From positions 1,984,001 to 2,048,000 of the forward strand of contig NZ_CP050948.1 in assembly GCF_019443745.1 (NCBI RefSeq): DNA of 64,000 bases, written 5' to 3'. The stretch's first letter is position 1, and the number at the start of each line of letters is the position of its first letter. Positions 61,778-64,000 of the stretch are shown here, piece after piece. The position numbers and the translations under genes were made by a program. Under the pieces are notes generated by a model. It made no database searches, had not been told where the DNA came from, and saw only the letters and a list, made by a program, of their open reading frames with translations. The DNA is from Iamia sp. SCSIO 61187. Lineage in GTDB: Bacteria > Actinomycetota > Acidimicrobiia > Acidimicrobiales > Iamiaceae.

Positions 61778-62383
61778 TCAGGCGGCCCCGAGGGCGTGCA
61801 GCAGGAAGTCCGTGACCCGCCGGGCCGCATCGTCGGGGTCGTGGTGCCCGCGGCCGATCGGCAGCCGCTCGGACCCCATCACCGCGAAGGCCATGGGCAC
61901 GACCTCGTCGGGGTCGACGGCGCGCAGCTCGCCCGCCGCCATGCCGTCGACGATGACCTCGGCCAGCAGGCCGTGCAGGGGCCGGAACCGGGCCATCAGC
62001 GCCTCGTGGCTCGCCGGCGGCAGGGTCGCGCCGTCGAGCATGCCGCTCTCGCTGCCCGCGCCCGGCTCGTGGAGGAACTGGTGCATCTGGCGGCGGACCA
62101 GGAGGGCGAGGCGGTGGGCGGCGTCGGGCTCGGCGGCCAGCTCGGCCCGGAGGTCGGCCGCGAAGTCCGCCACCGAGCGGTCCACGTACGCCATGAGCAG
62201 CGCTTCCTTGCCGGCGACGTAGTTGTAGATGGTGTTCCGGGCCATCCCCGCCCGCTCGGCCACCCCGGCCAGGGTCACCGCCGCGTACCCATCTTCGGCC
62301 ATCAGCTCCCCGAACGCATCGAGGAGCCGGGTCTGCATGAGCGTCCGGTGCTCGGCCACGGTGTCGGCGCGGATCCGGGGCAT
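61778..62383 (-). CDS. TetR-family transcriptional regulator
   Basis: 201 residues. Helix-turn-helix LMAEDGYAAVTLAGVAERAG and MARNTIYNYVAGKEALLMAY near residues 25-65; the rest is a divergent ligand-binding domain. The ATG at 62383 gives the family start. Divergent from two ABC permease genes across 61 bp with an inverted repeat, so it probably controls them. Confidence 0.9.
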   Translation of the reverse strand: MPRIRADTVAEHRTLMQTRLLDAFGELMAEDGYAAVTLAGVAERAGMARNTIYNYVAGKEALLMAYVDRSVADFAADLRAELAAEPDAAHRLALLVRRQMHQFLHEPGAGSESGMLDGATLPPASHEALMARFRPLHGLLAEVIVDGMAAGELRAVDPDEVVPMAFAVMGSERLPIGRGHHDPDDAARRVTDFLLHALGAA

Positions 62384-62407
62384 GGCGAGAGTGAACCACA
62401 GGCGCCG

Positions 62408-62433
62408 AGCGTCGAGGTTGTTTATCCGACGCT
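62408..62433. promoter_or_regulatory. candidate TetR operator
   Basis: AGCGTCG (62408-62414) and CGACGCT (62427-62433), 7-bp arms with a 12-base AT-rich centre, in the divergent promoter region. Confidence 0.45.
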
Positions 62434-62444
62434 GCGTCGTGAAG

Positions 62445-63590
62445 ATGAGGCCCGTGTTCCTCGCCCTCCGAGAGCTGCGTCGGGCCAAGGCCCGCTTCGG
62501 CCTCCTCGTCGCCGCCGTCGGGCTCCTCGTCTTCTTGATCCTCACCCAGCAGGCGCTCCAGGACGGGTTGCTGACCTCGTTCGTTGGAGCGATCCGGTCC
62601 CAGTCGGCGCCCGTCCTCGTCTACAGCGTCGACGGTCAGAGGACCCTCCAGGGCAGCGTCATCCCGCCGGACCTCGAGCGGACGATCACCGAGGTCGACG
62701 GCGTCGGCGCGTCGGGGCGGATCGGCCAGGGCACCTTCACCGCGACCGTCGACGGCGGCGACGAGGAGGTCGACGCCGCCGTGATCGGGGCCGACGACCC
62801 CGACCTCGGCGGTCCCGAGGACCTGTCGGCGGGGCGCCGGCCGGAGGCGCCGGGGGAGGCCGTGGGCAGCGCCGCGGACTACGCCCTCGGCGACGTGGTG
62901 CGCATCGTGCCCGCCGGGAGCGGCGGCGCCGGGTCCGACGCCCCCGAGCTGACGGTGGTGGGGTTGGTCGAGGACGCCCAGATCCAGGTGTCGCCCACCC
63001 TCTTCGTGGCGTGGGACGACTACGAGGAGGTCGTCCTGGCGGCCAACCCCGATGCCCGGGAGGTGCTCCCCAGCGTCATCGGCGTGGCCCCCGAGGACGG
63101 CGTCTCCGAGGCCGAGCTGGTCGAGCGGATCAACGACGCCAGCGCCGACGCCGACGCCCTGACCCGGCAGGAGGCGGCCGACGAGGCACCGGGGGTGTCG
63201 CAGGTCCGCCAGTCGTTCCAGGTCCTGTTCCTGCTGTACGGGCTGGTCGTGCCCCTGGTGATGGGTCTGTTCTTCCTCATCATCACCTTCCAGAAGGCGG
63301 CCTCGCTGACCCTCCTGCGGGCGATCGGCGCCCGCTCGGGCACGCTCGTCCGCTCGCTGCTCGTGCAGGTGCTGATCGTCATCGTCGGCGGCCTGGCCCT
63401 GGGCACGGCCCTCTACGCCCCGCTCAGCCAGCTGCGCGTCGGCTCCATCGCCCTGCGCTTCGACGTGGGGGCCGTCGTCTTCTGGTCGGTGCTCCTGCTC
63501 GTCCTCGGCCTCCTGAGCGCCGTCGTCGCCGCCCGCCGGGTGCTCGCCATCGACCCCATCGAGGCCACCACCGGGGGAGGGGCCCGATGA
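62445..63590 (+). CDS. ABC transporter permease, FtsX/MacB-like
   Basis: 381 residues. One helix near the N-terminus (LLVAAVGLLVFLILTQQAL), a large extracytoplasmic domain (about 45-255), then three helices of the FtsX domain (LVVPLVMGLFFLIITFQKAA, VQVLIVIVGGLALGTALY, VLLLVLGLLSAVVAARRVL), and the typical end DPIEATTGG. No Shine-Dalgarno is strong; ATG 62445 or GTG 62439 may be used. Coupled by ATGA overlap to a second permease. The ATPase is presumably beyond the window. Confidence 0.88.
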   Translation: MRPVFLALRELRRAKARFGLLVAAVGLLVFLILTQQALQDGLLTSFVGAIRSQSAPVLVYSVDGQRTLQGSVIPPDLERTITEVDGVGASGRIGQGTFTATVDGGDEEVDAAVIGADDPDLGGPEDLSAGRRPEAPGEAVGSAADYALGDVVRIVPAGSGGAGSDAPELTVVGLVEDAQIQVSPTLFVAWDDYEEVVLAANPDAREVLPSVIGVAPEDGVSEAELVERINDASADADALTRQEAADEAPGVSQVRQSFQVLFLLYGLVVPLVMGLFFLIITFQKAASLTLLRAIGARSGTLVRSLLVQVLIVIVGGLALGTALYAPLSQLRVGSIALRFDVGAVVFWSVLLLVLGLLSAVVAARRVLAIDPIEATTGGGAR

Positions 63591-64000
63591 GGATCGCCCT
63601 GCGCGAGATGCGCCGCCGACCGGGTCGCTTCGCCGTGGCCACGGTGATCCTGACCCTGATCTCGATGCTCCTGATGTTCCTGGGCGGGCTGCTCGACGGG
63701 CTGGTGGCCAACAGCACCGGCGCCCTGCGCGCCCAGCAGGCCGACGCCATCGTCTACTCGGCCACCTCCCAGGACTCGCTCGTCCGCAGCCGCATCGAGC
63801 CCGACGTCCGGTCCCAGGTGGAGGAGGTCGTGGGCGCCGAGTCCGTCGGCGGGTTCGGCAGCGTGCAGCTCGGCGGGCGCCTCGACGGCCGGGGGCCGCG
63901 CGACCTCGTCCCCATCGTGCTGTTCGGCTACGAGCTCGCGCCCCGCGGCCTGCCCGACGAGCCGCCGGGGCCCGGCGAGGTCTACGCCGACGAGGCCCTG
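63587..64000 (+). CDS. second FtsX-like ABC permease (partial, runs off the window)
   Basis: 138 residues visible. MRIALREMRRRPGRF, a first helix (about 17-38, VATVILTLISMLLMFLGGLL), and the start of an extracytoplasmic domain with QADAIVYSATSQDSLVRSRI and VGAESVGGFGSVQLGG. It resembles the preceding permease in layout (ELRRAKARFG vs EMRRRPGRFA), so the two are likely the halves of a heterodimeric exporter. ATG overlaps the upstream stop (ATGA). Truncated only by the window edge. Confidence 0.85.
   Translation, partial: MRIALREMRRRPGRFAVATVILTLISMLLMFLGGLLDGLVANSTGALRAQQADAIVYSATSQDSLVRSRIEPDVRSQVEEVVGAESVGGFGSVQLGGRLDGRGPRDLVPIVLFGYELAPRGLPDEPPGPGEVYADEAL

Overview
The window is about 72-73 percent G+C and reads as a chromosomal segment of a high-GC actinomycete. 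Supporting signs are actinobacterial-type LexA boxes (CGAAC-N4-GTTCG) at recA and lexA, an actinobacterial DapD, a mycoredoxin-like protein, a DUF222/HNH gene, and many start codons without a Shine-Dalgarno sequence that sit a fixed 6 bases after a (T/C)AnnnT hexamer. An archaeal/eukaryotic-type ProRS, SpoVS beside recA and a stand-alone class II ribonucleotide reductase make an Acidimicrobiia-like lineage (Iamia-type) my best guess; this is inference, not proof.

Layout. 1-6 kb: proS, a secreted ExeM/NucH-type nuclease with DUF4214 repeats, and an SDR enzyme. 6-15 kb: the translation/transcription operon rimP-nusA-ylxR-infB-(DUF222 HNH gene inserted in reverse)-ylxP-rbfA-truB; infB as given carries a frameshift in its Pro-rich linker. 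15-17 kb: PNPOx-like flavoprotein, LysR regulator and divergent TauE/SafE exporter. 17-25 kb: recA with an SOS box, spoVS where recX often lies, then miaB-miaA-GNAT-dapF-hflX. 24.6-32 kb: aromatic and lysine biosynthesis (a degenerate prephenate dehydratase paralogue, pheA, tyrA, dapC, two small membrane proteins, dapD, dapE). 32-38 kb: subtilisin-like protease, lexA, a divergent LysM/membrane protein of the YneA/Rv2719c type, nrdR, a RibD-C-like reductase and an orphan molybdopterin oxidoreductase. 38.5-43 kb: MarR regulator with divergent yceI and two operators, then nrdJ behind a structured leader.

43-54 kb is accessory: two tandem paralogues of an unknown membrane-anchored protein, each preceded by an array of about 22-bp repeats; a third decayed array; two type-B carboxylesterases around an IclR regulator; an orphan solute-binding lipoprotein; about 1 kb of gene debris; and an MFS exporter. 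54-58 kb: a universal stress protein and an arsenic operon (divergent arsR, then arsI-acr3-arsC). 57.6-59 kb: an SRPBCC-ArsR-SRPBCC operon with two palindromic operators. 59-64 kb: a PAS-GAF-GGDEF-EAL protein, a mycoredoxin, a TetR regulator and two FtsX-like ABC permeases, the second running off the window.

How it fits together. recA, lexA and the LysM cell-division gene form one SOS unit, and a 23-bp repeat found at the HNH gene recurs inside two of these SOS promoter regions. NrdR and NrdJ link DNA precursor supply to the same neighbourhood. dapC-dapD-dapE-dapF give most of the succinylase route to diaminopimelate. The order recA ... miaB-miaA-dapF-hflX ... lexA-LysM-nrdR matches the arrangement known in Mycobacterium.
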